This document shows, in pieces, positions 8,772 to 18,094 of a stretch of DNA of 64,000 nucleotides; the stretch's first letter is position 1; each line of letters opens with the position of its first letter. The stretch is from Alphaproteobacteria bacterium. Lineage in GTDB: Bacteria > Pseudomonadota > Alphaproteobacteria > Rs-D84. The position numbers were made by a program, and so were the translations under genes. The notes below the pieces were generated by a model. That model did no database searches and had not been told where the DNA came from. It worked only from the letters and a program-made list of their open reading frames with translations. The stretch covers positions 224,747-288,746 of the forward strand of contig JAFVOS010000011.1 of NCBI GenBank assembly GCA_017505705.1, written 5' to 3'.

Positions 8772-9881
8772 TTAATTTTGCTTTTTGGCATTGTTTAAAC
8801 GCAATTGCCCACATGCAGAACCAATATCCGTACCACGTTCACGACGAATACGTGTATGTATTCCATTTTTTATTAATATATCTTGAAATCTGTGTACTGC
8901 ATTTCCAGATGGTGACGCAAAATCACGTTCATCAACCGCATTCCATGGAATCAGATTCACCATACAGTTTTTGCCATCTAATAATTCGGACAATTTTTCT
9001 GCATATTCTGGTGTTGCGTTATATAAAACCGTTTCACCATTTTCGTCTTTTTTCCCCAGCAAAATATATTCAATCATCAATTGACGATTATGCAGGTCTG
9101 TAAATCGCCATGCTGCATCCATTACTTCTGACAATTTATATTTATTATTTATCGGCATGATTTTTGACCGCAGCTCATCTGTTGGCGCATGTAAAGAAAT
9201 TGCCAAATTAATTGGTCGCCCCCATTCGATTAAGCGGTCAATTCCTGGGACAATTCCGCATGTAGACACTGTGATACGACGCCATCCGATACCCATATCT
9301 TGATTTGCACGTTCTATAAAATCAATAACGTTTTCTGTATTTTGTAATGGTTCCCCAGTGCCCATAATAACAATATGTGAAACGTCGTTATTATTTGCAT
9401 CACCGTTTGGTCGAATTGGCTTGTCACTAAACTTATCGCTTCTCAGTTCCCATTGTGCCACCAAGATTTGCGCAAATATTTCATTCGCAGTTAAATTTCG
9501 TTTCAATCCCAACAGGGTACTGGCACAAAATTTACACCCCATTGCGCACCCGGCCTGAGAACTGACACAAACGCTGTTTCCATATGTTGTGCGCATCAAA
9601 ACACACTCAATTTGTTCGCCATCAAATAATTCCAGCAAAAACTTAGTTGTTTCACCATCTGCAGATTGTAATTTTTTTACAATTTTCACAGGCAATGTTT
9701 GTGCCGATTTGTCTAAATCATTTCGTAGTATTTCTGGTAAATTTTTCATCGATGCAAAATCCGGTGCCCCCCGCATCAGCCATTCTCGAATCTGTTTTGC
9801 ACGAAATTTTGGTTGACCAGATTGAATAACAAAATCGGTTAATTCAGCGTCTGTAAAATTAAATAAAATTGGCTTTGTCAT
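8772..9881 (-). CDS. rlmN: Dual-specificity rRNA/tRNA methyltransferase RlmN
   Basis: RlmN is a radical SAM enzyme that adds a C2 methyl group to A2503 of 23S rRNA and A37 of some tRNAs. The 369-residue protein has the N-terminal helical domain (FRAKQIREWLMRG), the radical SAM cysteine motif CAMGCKFCAS at about 111-120, which ligates the iron-sulfur cluster, and the GTGEPLQN motif. Near the C-terminus are RRERGTDIGSACGQL, which contains the methyl-carrying Cys, and an additional conserved Cys. Length is typical. The start is 2 nt after the stop of the SurA-like gene and the stop abuts recF. Confidence 0.95.
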   Translation of the reverse strand: MTKPILFNFTDAELTDFVIQSGQPKFRAKQIREWLMRGAPDFASMKNLPEILRNDLDKSAQTLPVKIVKKLQSADGETTKFLLELFDGEQIECVLMRTTYGNSVCVSSQAGCAMGCKFCASTLLGLKRNLTANEIFAQILVAQWELRSDKFSDKPIRPNGDANNNDVSHIVIMGTGEPLQNTENVIDFIERANQDMGIGWRRITVSTCGIVPGIDRLIEWGRPINLAISLHAPTDELRSKIMPINNKYKLSEVMDAAWRFTDLHNRQLMIEYILLGKKDENGETVLYNATPEYAEKLSELLDGKNCMVNLIPWNAVDERDFASPSGNAVHRFQDILIKNGIHTRIRRERGTDIGSACGQLRLNNAKKQN

Positions 9882-9883
9882 GA

Positions 9884-10702
9884 TTATAATTTATACCTGT
9901 TGTCGTTAATAACAATAACTGCCTTGCGTCGCAGTTGTTTTAATTGTTGGTCAGCCTGGAACATTGCAGATTTAAATATTGCATTTTGCTTTATTATATT
10001 ATCTAAATCACCATATTCTTTTGTCTTTTTTGTATCACACACCAGCAGGACATTTCCATCTTGACGTGTCGACCATGTAAGTTTTGGCAATTCAACAATA
10101 CGTTCACGAATATCCTGGGCCAGTTCATATTGCATTGCCGTCAGTTTTTGTGGCGCCCCACCCAGGTTTTCTGCCATTTTTATTGCATCATCACATGATT
10201 TTGGCTTGGCAAGTTTTTTTGCCTCAGCGTCTGGTATATCAATCAGTCGCACTATTGTCATTTCGATTGGCAGTCCATGTTCCGTCGCCAAGGAATTTTT
10301 TTCTGCTTTTATTTCTTCGTCACTAACGTCAATTGTGGGCACAATTGTACGGGCAACCAAAACCTGCCATGCGATTTCAGATTTCAGTGCACTGTGCGCC
10401 ATATCACGTTCTGCATCTGTTAAATCCCCCAGTTTCATTTTTTTTAATTCTTTATCAACGTCTTCATCACTTGGGACAACACCAAAGTTTGCAGCATGTG
10501 CCAGTTTTACTGCATCATCAATAATTGCATTCAGTGCCACACGACGATTATCAGACGATGTTTTGCCTTGTTTTGCCATCAATGTTGTGCGTGATGTGAC
10601 GTCTGTATCGGTGATTGGTTTTCCGTTAATTGTTGCGACCACCGATGCCGCATACCCAGGAGCAGTCAAAACAAATGATAAAATCATCAATAATTTTTTC
10701 AT
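9884..10702 (-). CDS. SurA-like periplasmic chaperone lacking a parvulin domain
   Basis: SurA guides outer-membrane proteins, notably LptD, through the periplasm. This 272-residue protein has a signal peptide cleaved after about residue 19 (APGYAA). The SurA N-terminal start VVATINGKPITDTDVTSR follows, and then a helical domain. At 272 residues it is far shorter than E. coli SurA (about 430), and I see no parvulin PPIase signature, so it may be chaperone only. Its place directly after lptD on the same strand is the classical lptD-surA order, which supports the call. A good AAAGGAAAG site precedes the ATG. Confidence 0.78.
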   Translation of the reverse strand: MKKLLMILSFVLTAPGYAASVVATINGKPITDTDVTSRTTLMAKQGKTSSDNRRVALNAIIDDAVKLAHAANFGVVPSDEDVDKELKKMKLGDLTDAERDMAHSALKSEIAWQVLVARTIVPTIDVSDEEIKAEKNSLATEHGLPIEMTIVRLIDIPDAEAKKLAKPKSCDDAIKMAENLGGAPQKLTAMQYELAQDIRERIVELPKLTWSTRQDGNVLLVCDTKKTKEYGDLDNIIKQNAIFKSAMFQADQQLKQLRRKAVIVINDNRYKL

Positions 10703-10724
10703 ATTCTCTTTCCTTTACAAATGC

Positions 10725-12755
10725 TTAATATCGTTGACCATCAATACTCATACCAAATCTGAATTGGAATGTAGTATTTCCGACATAGTCGCCCTTGATT
10801 GCATTATCATGTCTGTATTCAACAGATAAATAATAGCATGGATGTTCATAAAACAGCCCACCGGTATGACGATGAAATTCACCAATTGTCATATTATAGA
10901 TTCCATTCCAGCGCATTGCCCAACGTGGTGACAGTTGCATTCCCGCCCCGATAACCGCTTCATTAATATTGTTTTCACGTGCCTGTGTTTCTGCGAATTG
11001 CTGTGACCAAATATGCCCCAATCTTAAAAAGTTATTTGATGTACCAACAAATGCTGTGTTTTCCATATGTCTTAGCGACAAATCATCCCTGTCCAGACGA
11101 AAACGACTGGAAATTCTGAACCATTTATTATTATTGTATCCGACACGTCCGACATAATCAGATGCCCCATGATGATATCCGCTGTTTATGTCCAGTGTTT
11201 CTGCCCGGTCTGTAAAATCATATGCCTGACCCAAAAACACCTCTGCTGTTTTTCCGTTGATATTATTAAACGCAGACCAACGCACGCCATAATCAGCAAA
11301 TGTACCATTTTCCCATAAATCATATCCAGAAAAACGGTTGTCAGAAAACAGTGTTGAATCAGACAAGAATGTCCCAGCAGAATCATTATTCAATCCGAAT
11401 TGTTCTTCTTCGGTTTGTCGCATTATTGTTATGCGTGCACGTGGTTCAATAACCTGGGTCCATGTTTCAGATGGACGAAACATCGGCAACCCCCATTCTG
11501 CATATCCGCTGGGCAAGAATCTGTTTTTAAACCCAGAAAAATTGGCTTCGTCAATTAAATCTGAATTGTTAAAGTGATACAAATCATAACGTGCATCCAA
11601 ACTTAATGTTAACCGATTTCCACCCCACAGTGTCCATGGCGATATGATGCGGGCATCCCCTGTCAAACGTTGTGATGACACGCCTTCCCCAGAAACACCC
11701 AGTACATCTGCAATAAATGTCATATATGTTTCATCAAACAATGGTTTTGTCTGATACACACCACGTATATTTGGTAAAATATTACCACCTGGTTGCGTGC
11801 TATTTCCCCAATAAACAGTACGCATTTCCTGGAATATATGTGCATCTGCAACAACATATGACGATTGACCAAATAATTCCAGTTTGGCGCCTGAATCTAA
11901 ATATGGTTGATCGCTATAGAATCCATATTTTTGCAAATAGGTTATATCTGATGCACGTTCCAAGAATATTGTTGCACGTGCATTGTCACCCAGTTCGATA
12001 ACATCGTCATTAAATAAGTGCCAACGATTCAGTCCTTCTTTGTTATATGTATATGATCCCTGGGTGCGAAATGTGGCGTGTTGCGTATTCAGGCGGTGTT
12101 CCAATTGAAACAATGGGTTTTCCTGGGTCAGATATGACATTGTAATCGTCATATCATGTGTATCAGAAAAATTAATGTACAGTGGCACATTTATCTGGGT
12201 TCCCATTTTGTTTGTAGATCCAAAATCAGGCGTCAGAAATCCTGTTTTATATTTTACCCCTGGATCTGGCATTTCAAAATAAGGCAACCATAACACAGGT
12301 ATGTCGTATGCCCATAATACAGGACTATAAAATCTCAACATACGTTGGTCCATTTTATAGACTATTTTATATGTTGATATTTCCCATGCATCACCAAATT
12401 TATCGCAATTATCACATGCTGTAAACAATGCGTCACGTGCAACGGTTGTGTTTCCTGTACGTTCCACATTTGCAGATTCTATATAAACATGATCGCCAAT
12501 CCACAGCTTAATATCATCACCCGTCAGACTGTCACCATTTTGCGAAATATAAGAATCGACCAACGTCATTCTTTGACCAGACTTATTGACGATTTCTGTC
12601 TGGCCAGATGTTTTTATAACAGAACTTTTTAAATCGTATTCAATTTTATCCGCAGTAATTGTTTTGGGTTCATTAACATCAATTGCCATGCTGGCAACAG
12701 ACATTTGTCCAGACAGAACATACACGCCTAAAAAAACAACCGGTGTTTTTTTCAT
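10725..12755 (-). CDS. lptD: LPS-assembly protein LptD
   Basis: LptD is the outer-membrane barrel that inserts lipopolysaccharide into the outer leaflet. The product is 676 residues, beginning MKKTPVVFLGVYVLSG with a signal peptide. A short OstA/LptA-like domain (KTITADKIEYDLKSSVIKTSG) precedes a long beta-rich barrel ending RFGMSIDGQRY. Motifs typical for LptD include PYFEMPDPGVKYKTGFLTPDFG. The ATG at 12755 overlaps the lptF stop by 4 nt (ATGA), so the upstream in-frame extension is a shadow of lptF. It is somewhat shorter than E. coli LptD. LptE is not in the window. Confidence 0.92.
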   Translation of the reverse strand: MKKTPVVFLGVYVLSGQMSVASMAIDVNEPKTITADKIEYDLKSSVIKTSGQTEIVNKSGQRMTLVDSYISQNGDSLTGDDIKLWIGDHVYIESANVERTGNTTVARDALFTACDNCDKFGDAWEISTYKIVYKMDQRMLRFYSPVLWAYDIPVLWLPYFEMPDPGVKYKTGFLTPDFGSTNKMGTQINVPLYINFSDTHDMTITMSYLTQENPLFQLEHRLNTQHATFRTQGSYTYNKEGLNRWHLFNDDVIELGDNARATIFLERASDITYLQKYGFYSDQPYLDSGAKLELFGQSSYVVADAHIFQEMRTVYWGNSTQPGGNILPNIRGVYQTKPLFDETYMTFIADVLGVSGEGVSSQRLTGDARIISPWTLWGGNRLTLSLDARYDLYHFNNSDLIDEANFSGFKNRFLPSGYAEWGLPMFRPSETWTQVIEPRARITIMRQTEEEQFGLNNDSAGTFLSDSTLFSDNRFSGYDLWENGTFADYGVRWSAFNNINGKTAEVFLGQAYDFTDRAETLDINSGYHHGASDYVGRVGYNNNKWFRISSRFRLDRDDLSLRHMENTAFVGTSNNFLRLGHIWSQQFAETQARENNINEAVIGAGMQLSPRWAMRWNGIYNMTIGEFHRHTGGLFYEHPCYYLSVEYRHDNAIKGDYVGNTTFQFRFGMSIDGQRY

Positions 12756-13810
12756 TTTTTTGCCAGTATCCCCAAAATTACCAAGAATAATAAAATTTCC
12801 AATCCGCCCAAAATCGCCAGTCCTGTCAAACTGGTTATCATATTTGAACCAGACATAAACAATGCCATCACGCACGCCATGCTGGCAACGGCAATTGCTG
12901 GTGCCATACTGGTTCGACGGCGCAACAGTGATGAACGTAATAATATGCATACACACAACGCCGCCAATACCAGGTTCATAATTGGCATCAATATACGATT
13001 GGACAGTTCTGTCAGTACCGTCTTGTGACGTTTTGTGTCTGGTGAATCCAAAACAGATTTAATAAGCAGTTCTGTTGGAACACGTCGCACACGATATGAA
13101 TTGTTTGCACCCTTATCTACAATGTTCAAATCCATATCAAACGTATCAAATGTCCCGGTCACCATTGCGTCCCCAGTTGCCTGTAATGAACCATTTGTCA
13201 TAACAATGGACAGGCCACGTGGTGTAGAAACCAGTTTTCCTTTTTCTGCAAAAATTGTCTGCCAGCTGTTATTTTCACGTTGGTCTGATAACATAACCTG
13301 GGCCAAATCGTGTCCAGAAACCTTGTCTACATAAACAACCAACCCGTCATTCAGTTCTGTAAATGCCCCTTCCTGCAGCTTCATATGTGCCATGCCATAT
13401 CGCAGATTCCATTGTGTATCATAAAACTTTGCCTGGGTCAGTGGAACAAACCACATACTTAACACCATGTGCAACGCTGTCAGTACCGCTGCAAACCCCA
13501 GTGCCGGCATTGCCAACTGGCGTGGTGAAATGCCAGATGCCGCCATAACAGTAATTTCATTGTCTGAAATTAATTTGTTGTAAATAAAGATTACTGCAAT
13601 AAATGTCACAAACGGCACGATAATAGACATGATAAACGGAATCATCATCGCCGTCATACCAATAAAGCTGCCCAAATCGACGCCATAATTTAACAAAAAC
13701 TTCATCATAGACATAATCTGAACCATCCACGCCAGGCCGGTCAGCACCAACAACAGCATGATAAAAATGGCGATTAATTGTCGCAAAAAATACTTGTTTA
13801 TAATTCTCAT
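12752..13810 (-). CDS. lptF: LptF/LptG-family lipopolysaccharide export permease
   Basis: LptF and LptG form the membrane part of the ABC transporter that extracts LPS from the inner membrane. The 352-residue product begins MRIINKYFLRQLIAIFIML. It has N-terminal and C-terminal membrane segments flanking a periplasmic domain, and the motif SDNEITVMAASGISPRQL that contacts LptB. Starting at the ATG at 13810 matches family members. It overlaps lptD by 4 nt. In most alphaproteobacteria lptF, lptG and lptD are adjacent; here only one permease precedes lptD, so its partner must lie elsewhere if present. Whether this is F or G is not certain. Confidence 0.85.
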   Translation of the reverse strand: MRIINKYFLRQLIAIFIMLLLVLTGLAWMVQIMSMMKFLLNYGVDLGSFIGMTAMMIPFIMSIIVPFVTFIAVIFIYNKLISDNEITVMAASGISPRQLAMPALGFAAVLTALHMVLSMWFVPLTQAKFYDTQWNLRYGMAHMKLQEGAFTELNDGLVVYVDKVSGHDLAQVMLSDQRENNSWQTIFAEKGKLVSTPRGLSIVMTNGSLQATGDAMVTGTFDTFDMDLNIVDKGANNSYRVRRVPTELLIKSVLDSPDTKRHKTVLTELSNRILMPIMNLVLAALCVCILLRSSLLRRRTSMAPAIAVASMACVMALFMSGSNMITSLTGLAILGGLEILLFLVILGILAKK

Positions 13811-13875
13811 TATGAATACAAGTATAAAGCCCAAAAATCAAACCGTCAAATAAATAAAACATAATTACTTTTTTC

Positions 13876-13903
13876 TTGCAATTGTTCGATTCGGCTTTAT
13901 AAT
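13876..13903 (+). promoter_or_regulatory. nusA promoter
   Basis: TTGCAA at 13876-13881 and TATAAT at 13898-13903 are separated by 16 nt. Transcription would start near 13910, giving a leader of about 85 nt that includes a strong hairpin. Confidence 0.65.
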
Positions 13904-13932
13904 ATGCAGTGTTCTTAAACAAAGTTTTTAAG

Positions 13933-13962
13933 GGCGGGGTTGAAAGAACCCCGCCTTTTAAT
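13933..13962 (+). terminator. Terminator-like hairpin in the nusA leader
   Basis: GGCGGGGTT pairs with AACCCCGCC over a five-base loop, followed by TTTTAATAAG. It lies between the nusA promoter and the start codon, where no upstream plus-strand gene exists to need a terminator. An attenuator is therefore the most likely meaning. Confidence 0.6.
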
Positions 13963-13996
13963 AAGACATGTAAACAAGATAGAAGGAGTCGTACAA

Positions 13997-15535
13997 ATGT
14001 CTTTTGTATCTATGCCACGCCAGGATTTGTTGCTTGCAATTGATTCTTTGGCCCAGGAAAAGATGATTGAACGTGATATTGTTATTGAATCACTGGAAGC
14101 GGCAATTGCAAAAATTGCAAAACACAAATATGGTGAAGAATTTAATATTGTTGCAAATATTGATCGCAAAAATGGTGCGATTTATGTAAAACGCTTGTTT
14201 ACAGTTATTGAATCACCTGAATCTGCTGGTGACGAATACGATCCGAACACAATGTTAACAGTGGCCCAGGCAAAAAAATATGCCAAGAACCCATCTGTTG
14301 GTGATGTTGTCGAAGATTCTTTGCCGGAACCAGAATTTGGTCGCATGGCATTCCAAACAGCAAAGCAAATCATGACAACACGTGTTCGTGACGCAGAAAA
14401 AGGACGCCAGTTCGAAGAATTCAAAGATAATATCGGCGATATCGTCAGTGGTGTTGTAAAGCGTATTGAATTTGGAAATATTTTTGTCGACATCAACGGC
14501 AAAGCAGAAGGCTATATTAAAAGCACAGAATTAATCCCAGGCGAACGTTTGACGGTTGGTGATCGTGTTCGTGCATTGATTATGGACGTTGCACGTTCTA
14601 ATTCTGGCCCTCAGATTTTCTTGACACGAACCCATCCAATGTTTATGGAAAAGCTGTTTGTCCAAGAAGTGCCTGAAATCTACGAAGGTATTATCAAGAT
14701 TAAATCTGTTGCACGTGCGCCAGGTTCACATGCAAAAATCGCTGTTGAAACGGCTGATCCATCAATTGATGCGGTTGGTATGACTGTTGGTATCAAGGGT
14801 ACACGTATTCAGCCTGTTATCAATGAATGTCATGGTGAAAAAATTGACGTTATTTTGTATTCCGAAGATCCAGCTGTGTTCATTGTAAACGCAATGCAAC
14901 CTGCCAAGGTCGCAAAAATCATTGTTGACGAAGATACACGTACAGCAGCTGTTGTTGTTAACGAAGATCAGCAATCTTTGGCGATTGGTCGTCGTGGTCA
15001 AAACGTTCGTTTGGCATCTCAGTTAACTGGCTGGAATATTGATGTTATGAACGAAACCGAAGAACAAGAACGTCGTGCCAAAGAATTCAAGGAAAAGACA
15101 GAATTGTTTATACGTGGTCTGGACGTTGATGAAATGATTGCACACCTGTTGATTACAGAAGGGTTCCGTACAATCGAAGAAATTGCTTTTGTTGAAATGT
15201 CAGAACTAGAATCAATCGAAGGCTTTAATTCAGAATTGGCGGCAGAATTACAAAAACGTGCAAAAGATTATCTGGCCCAGGTTGAACAAGACTATATCAC
15301 AGCTGGTCACAAATTGGGGATGAGCGATGATTTGTTGACATTCACATTCATCAAGCGTCCAACGATTATGAAACTGGGCGAAGCAGGTATCAAATCGCTG
15401 GAAGATTTGGCTGATTTAGCATCAGATGAATTGGTTGAAATCTTGGGTGAAGACAATATGTCCAATCGTTTGGCGGGTCGTATTATTATGAAGGCTCGTG
15501 AAGTCGCATATGATATCAAACAGGACGAAGAATAA
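13997..15535 (+). CDS. nusA: Transcription termination/antitermination factor NusA
   Basis: NusA binds RNA polymerase and modulates pausing, termination and rRNA antitermination. The 512-residue protein has the N-terminal polymerase-binding domain, an S1 domain (GDIVSGVVKRIEFGNIFVDI), and two KH domains including IAVETADPSIDAVGMTVGIKG. Two C-terminal acidic-repeat-like helical domains containing LITEGFRTIEEIAFVEMSEL follow. The ATG at 13997 has AGGAG 9 nt upstream, so an upstream TTG in frame is rejected. RimP, usually upstream, and YlxR, usually downstream, are both missing. A hairpin in its leader suggests attenuation. Confidence 0.95.
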   Translation: MSFVSMPRQDLLLAIDSLAQEKMIERDIVIESLEAAIAKIAKHKYGEEFNIVANIDRKNGAIYVKRLFTVIESPESAGDEYDPNTMLTVAQAKKYAKNPSVGDVVEDSLPEPEFGRMAFQTAKQIMTTRVRDAEKGRQFEEFKDNIGDIVSGVVKRIEFGNIFVDINGKAEGYIKSTELIPGERLTVGDRVRALIMDVARSNSGPQIFLTRTHPMFMEKLFVQEVPEIYEGIIKIKSVARAPGSHAKIAVETADPSIDAVGMTVGIKGTRIQPVINECHGEKIDVILYSEDPAVFIVNAMQPAKVAKIIVDEDTRTAAVVVNEDQQSLAIGRRGQNVRLASQLTGWNIDVMNETEEQERRAKEFKEKTELFIRGLDVDEMIAHLLITEGFRTIEEIAFVEMSELESIEGFNSELAAELQKRAKDYLAQVEQDYITAGHKLGMSDDLLTFTFIKRPTIMKLGEAGIKSLEDLADLASDELVEILGEDNMSNRLAGRIIMKAREVAYDIKQDEE

Positions 15536-15542
15536 ATAAATA

Positions 15543-15576
15543 AAAACGCAACGGACATAAAGGCCCGTTGCGTTTT
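15543..15576 (+). terminator. Terminator-like hairpin between nusA and infB
   Basis: AAAACGCAACGG at 15543-15554 pairs perfectly with CCGTTGCGTTTT at 15565-15576 over a 10-nt loop. It begins a few bases after the nusA stop and ends 18 nt before the infB start. The run of Ts is short, so it may be a partial terminator or a processing site. Confidence 0.7.
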
Positions 15577-15594
15577 GAATTACGGAGTAGTTTT

Positions 15595-18006
15595 ATGGCA
15601 ACATTGACACTTGGAAAATCTGTAACAATTGACGCTGTGCACAGCAAGAAGGGCGACGCAGTATTCGTAGAGCGTCGTCGTCGTGTTGTTGCGCCAAACA
15701 GCAATGAATTGCGTGATGAACCAAAAACACCATCAGCCACACCAAAGAATGCCGCTGATGAAAAATTGCGTGCAGTACTGGCGGCGGCCAAGGCACGTGA
15801 AGAAGAACGCAAAGCACGTGAAGCAGCCGAAGCTGAAGCCGCTGCAAAACGTGCCGCTGAAATCGAACGTGAAGAACGTGAATATGAACAGGTGCGTTCA
15901 CAATTGGCTGCACGTGAAAATGTTGCTAATGAATCTGATGTTGAAGAAGATGTAAAAACACGCAGCAAGCCACAGCCAGCACCACAAAAAACATTTACAA
16001 ACAATGCGGTTGCTGGTGCGGCACGAAAAAATCGTAATAATGCTGGTGATGACGAAGATACCCGTCCAGGCAAATTTAATAATTCAAAGAAAGATTTTAA
16101 AAAGTCTGGAAAAATATCTATTCATGACATTGTTATGGGTGGTGACGATGATGACGAAGAAATCGGTCTGCGTGGTGCGAACCGTCGTCGGTCTGAGGCA
16201 TCGTTAAAACGTTTTCGTGAAAAAGCACGTGCGGTATTTTCTGCCCCACAAAAGGTTGAACGTGTTGTATCCTTAGGCGATACAATTACCGTCAAAGACC
16301 TGGCCAATGCAATGGCAGAAAAGGTTGGCAATGTTGTCAAGAAATTGATGGAAATGGGTATGATGGTTTCTATGAACCAGTCTATTGATGCCGATACAGC
16401 TGAACTGATTGCATCTGAATTTGGTGCAACGGTAAAGCGTGTTGTCGTAAAACCATACGCAGATCAGCTGGAACGTGAACCAGATCCTGAAAAAATGACA
16501 CCACGTGCGCCTGTTGTGACGGTTGTTGGACACGTTGACCATGGTAAAACATCATTGCTGGACGCATTCCGTAATGCAAATGTTGTTGCCGGCGAAGCCG
16601 GTGGTATTACCCAGCATATTTCTTCATACGAAGTTAAAACAAAATCGGGTCAAATGATTACATTTTTGGATACGCCCGGTCACGAAACATTTACTGCAAT
16701 GCGTGCACGTGGTGCCCAGATGGCGGATATTGTTGTTTTGGTTGTCGCAGCTAACGATTCAATTATGCCCCAGACAATCGAAGCAATTAATCATATTCGT
16801 GCGGCGGGTGTGCCATTTATTGTTGCGATTAATAAAATTGACCTGCCCCAGGCAAATGCCCAGCGTGTAAAGATGGATTTGCTGCAACAAGAGGTTCAGG
16901 TCGAAGAAATGGGTGGCGATGTTCAGTGTGTTGAAATATCTGCTACCAAAAGGATTGGTTTGGATAAATTGGAAGAGGCTATTTTGCTTCAGGCTGAAAT
17001 GATGGAATTGAAAGCAGATGCCCAAATGCCAGCGGTTTCATACGTGGTCGAAGCAAAAATGGAAAAAGGCCTTGGGGCGGTTGCAACAATTTTGATGCGC
17101 CAAGGAACATTAAAGATTGGCGATGTTTTTGTTGTTGGTGAAACATTTGGACGTGTACGTGGATTGATTGGTTCGGACGGTACACGTGTAAAATCTGTGC
17201 GTCCTGGCCAGCCTGCGGTTGTTTTAGGATTAAATTCTGTTCCATCTGCGGGTGATGAATTGCGTGTTATGGAAACCGAAGCCCAAACACGTGAGGTTGC
17301 AGCATATCGTACCCAATTGGCAAAAGACAAGGCAAACGCAGTTAAACGTTCAAGTCTGGAAGAATTGTTTGCAAAACGTGATGAATCCAAGAAATTAATA
17401 TTGCCGATTATTTTACGTGCCGACGTCCAAGGTTCTGTCGAAGCAATTGTCGATATGGTCAAAGAAATCAGCACAGACAAAGTTGGTGTTGATATCTTGT
17501 CTTCTGGCGTTGGTCAAATTACCGAAGGCGATATTCGTCTGGCCACTGCATCTGGTGCGGTTGTAATTGCGTTTAATGTTCGTGCTGATGCTGCTGTTCG
17601 TGATATGGCACGCAATAACAATGTTGATATTCGTTATCACAGTGTTGTTTACCGCATCACAGACGAAATCAAAGAAATCTTGTCTGGTAAATTGGCGCCA
17701 GAACGCAAAGAAAACTTTATCGGATATGCAGACGTTATTGCGCTGTTTACTGTTGGCAAGGGTGTTCGTGTTGCCGGCTGCCGTATGAGTGAAGGTACCA
17801 TTAAAAAAGACGCACTTGTACGTTTGTTGCGCAACAACGTTGTAATATACGATGGTAAAATTGGCGAACTGCGTCGTGAAAAGAACGAAGTCAAAGAAGT
17901 ATCTGGTGGTGTTGAATTCGGTATGTCTTTTGATAAGTATAATGACTTAAAAGAAGGTGATCGGGTTGAATGCTATGAGGTAGAAGAAGTTCGTGCAAAA
18001 ATCTAA
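15595..18006 (+). CDS. infB: Translation initiation factor IF-2
   Basis: IF-2 is the GTPase that places initiator tRNA on the 30S subunit. The 803-residue product starts at ATG 15595 behind GGAG. It has a long charged coiled-coil N-terminal region (about 60-130, Ala/Glu/Lys/Arg rich), then the IF2_N domain ([20 protein letters not shown]). The G domain starts near residue 311: G1 [10 protein letters not shown]2 GGITQHIS, G3 DTPGHE, G4 NKID, G5 SATK. C-terminal domains II to IV end with the fMet-tRNA-binding region. Length is normal. The usual rbfA, truB and rpsO do not follow; a terminator and pbp1A do. Confidence 0.97.
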   Translation: MATLTLGKSVTIDAVHSKKGDAVFVERRRRVVAPNSNELRDEPKTPSATPKNAADEKLRAVLAAAKAREEERKAREAAEAEAAAKRAAEIEREEREYEQVRSQLAARENVANESDVEEDVKTRSKPQPAPQKTFTNNAVAGAARKNRNNAGDDEDTRPGKFNNSKKDFKKSGKISIHDIVMGGDDDDEEIGLRGANRRRSEASLKRFREKARAVFSAPQKVERVVSLGDTITVKDLANAMAEKVGNVVKKLMEMGMMVSMNQSIDADTAELIASEFGATVKRVVVKPYADQLEREPDPEKMTPRAPVVTVVGHVDHGKTSLLDAFRNANVVAGEAGGITQHISSYEVKTKSGQMITFLDTPGHETFTAMRARGAQMADIVVLVVAANDSIMPQTIEAINHIRAAGVPFIVAINKIDLPQANAQRVKMDLLQQEVQVEEMGGDVQCVEISATKRIGLDKLEEAILLQAEMMELKADAQMPAVSYVVEAKMEKGLGAVATILMRQGTLKIGDVFVVGETFGRVRGLIGSDGTRVKSVRPGQPAVVLGLNSVPSAGDELRVMETEAQTREVAAYRTQLAKDKANAVKRSSLEELFAKRDESKKLILPIILRADVQGSVEAIVDMVKEISTDKVGVDILSSGVGQITEGDIRLATASGAVVIAFNVRADAAVRDMARNNNVDIRYHSVVYRITDEIKEILSGKLAPERKENFIGYADVIALFTVGKGVRVAGCRMSEGTIKKDALVRLLRNNVVIYDGKIGELRREKNEVKEVSGGVEFGMSFDKYNDLKEGDRVECYEVEEVRAKI

Positions 18007-18010
18007 ACCT

Positions 18011-18038
18011 AATCCCCCGATATGGGGGATTTGTTTTT
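18011..18038 (+). terminator. Terminator of infB
   Basis: AATCCCCC at 18011-18018 pairs with GGGGGATT at 18024-18031 and is followed by TTGTTTTT. Confidence 0.9.
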
Positions 18039-18055
18039 ACAGAAATAATCCACAC

Positions 18056-18084
18056 TTGCAAAATGGAAATGATTGTCTTAAAAT
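18056..18084 (+). promoter_or_regulatory. Promoter of the PBP1A gene
   Basis: TTGCAA at 18056-18061 and TAAAAT at 18079-18084 have a 17-nt spacer. The -10 ends 10 nt before the ATG and no ribosome binding site is visible. Confidence 0.55.
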
Positions 18085-18094
18085 TTAACATATT

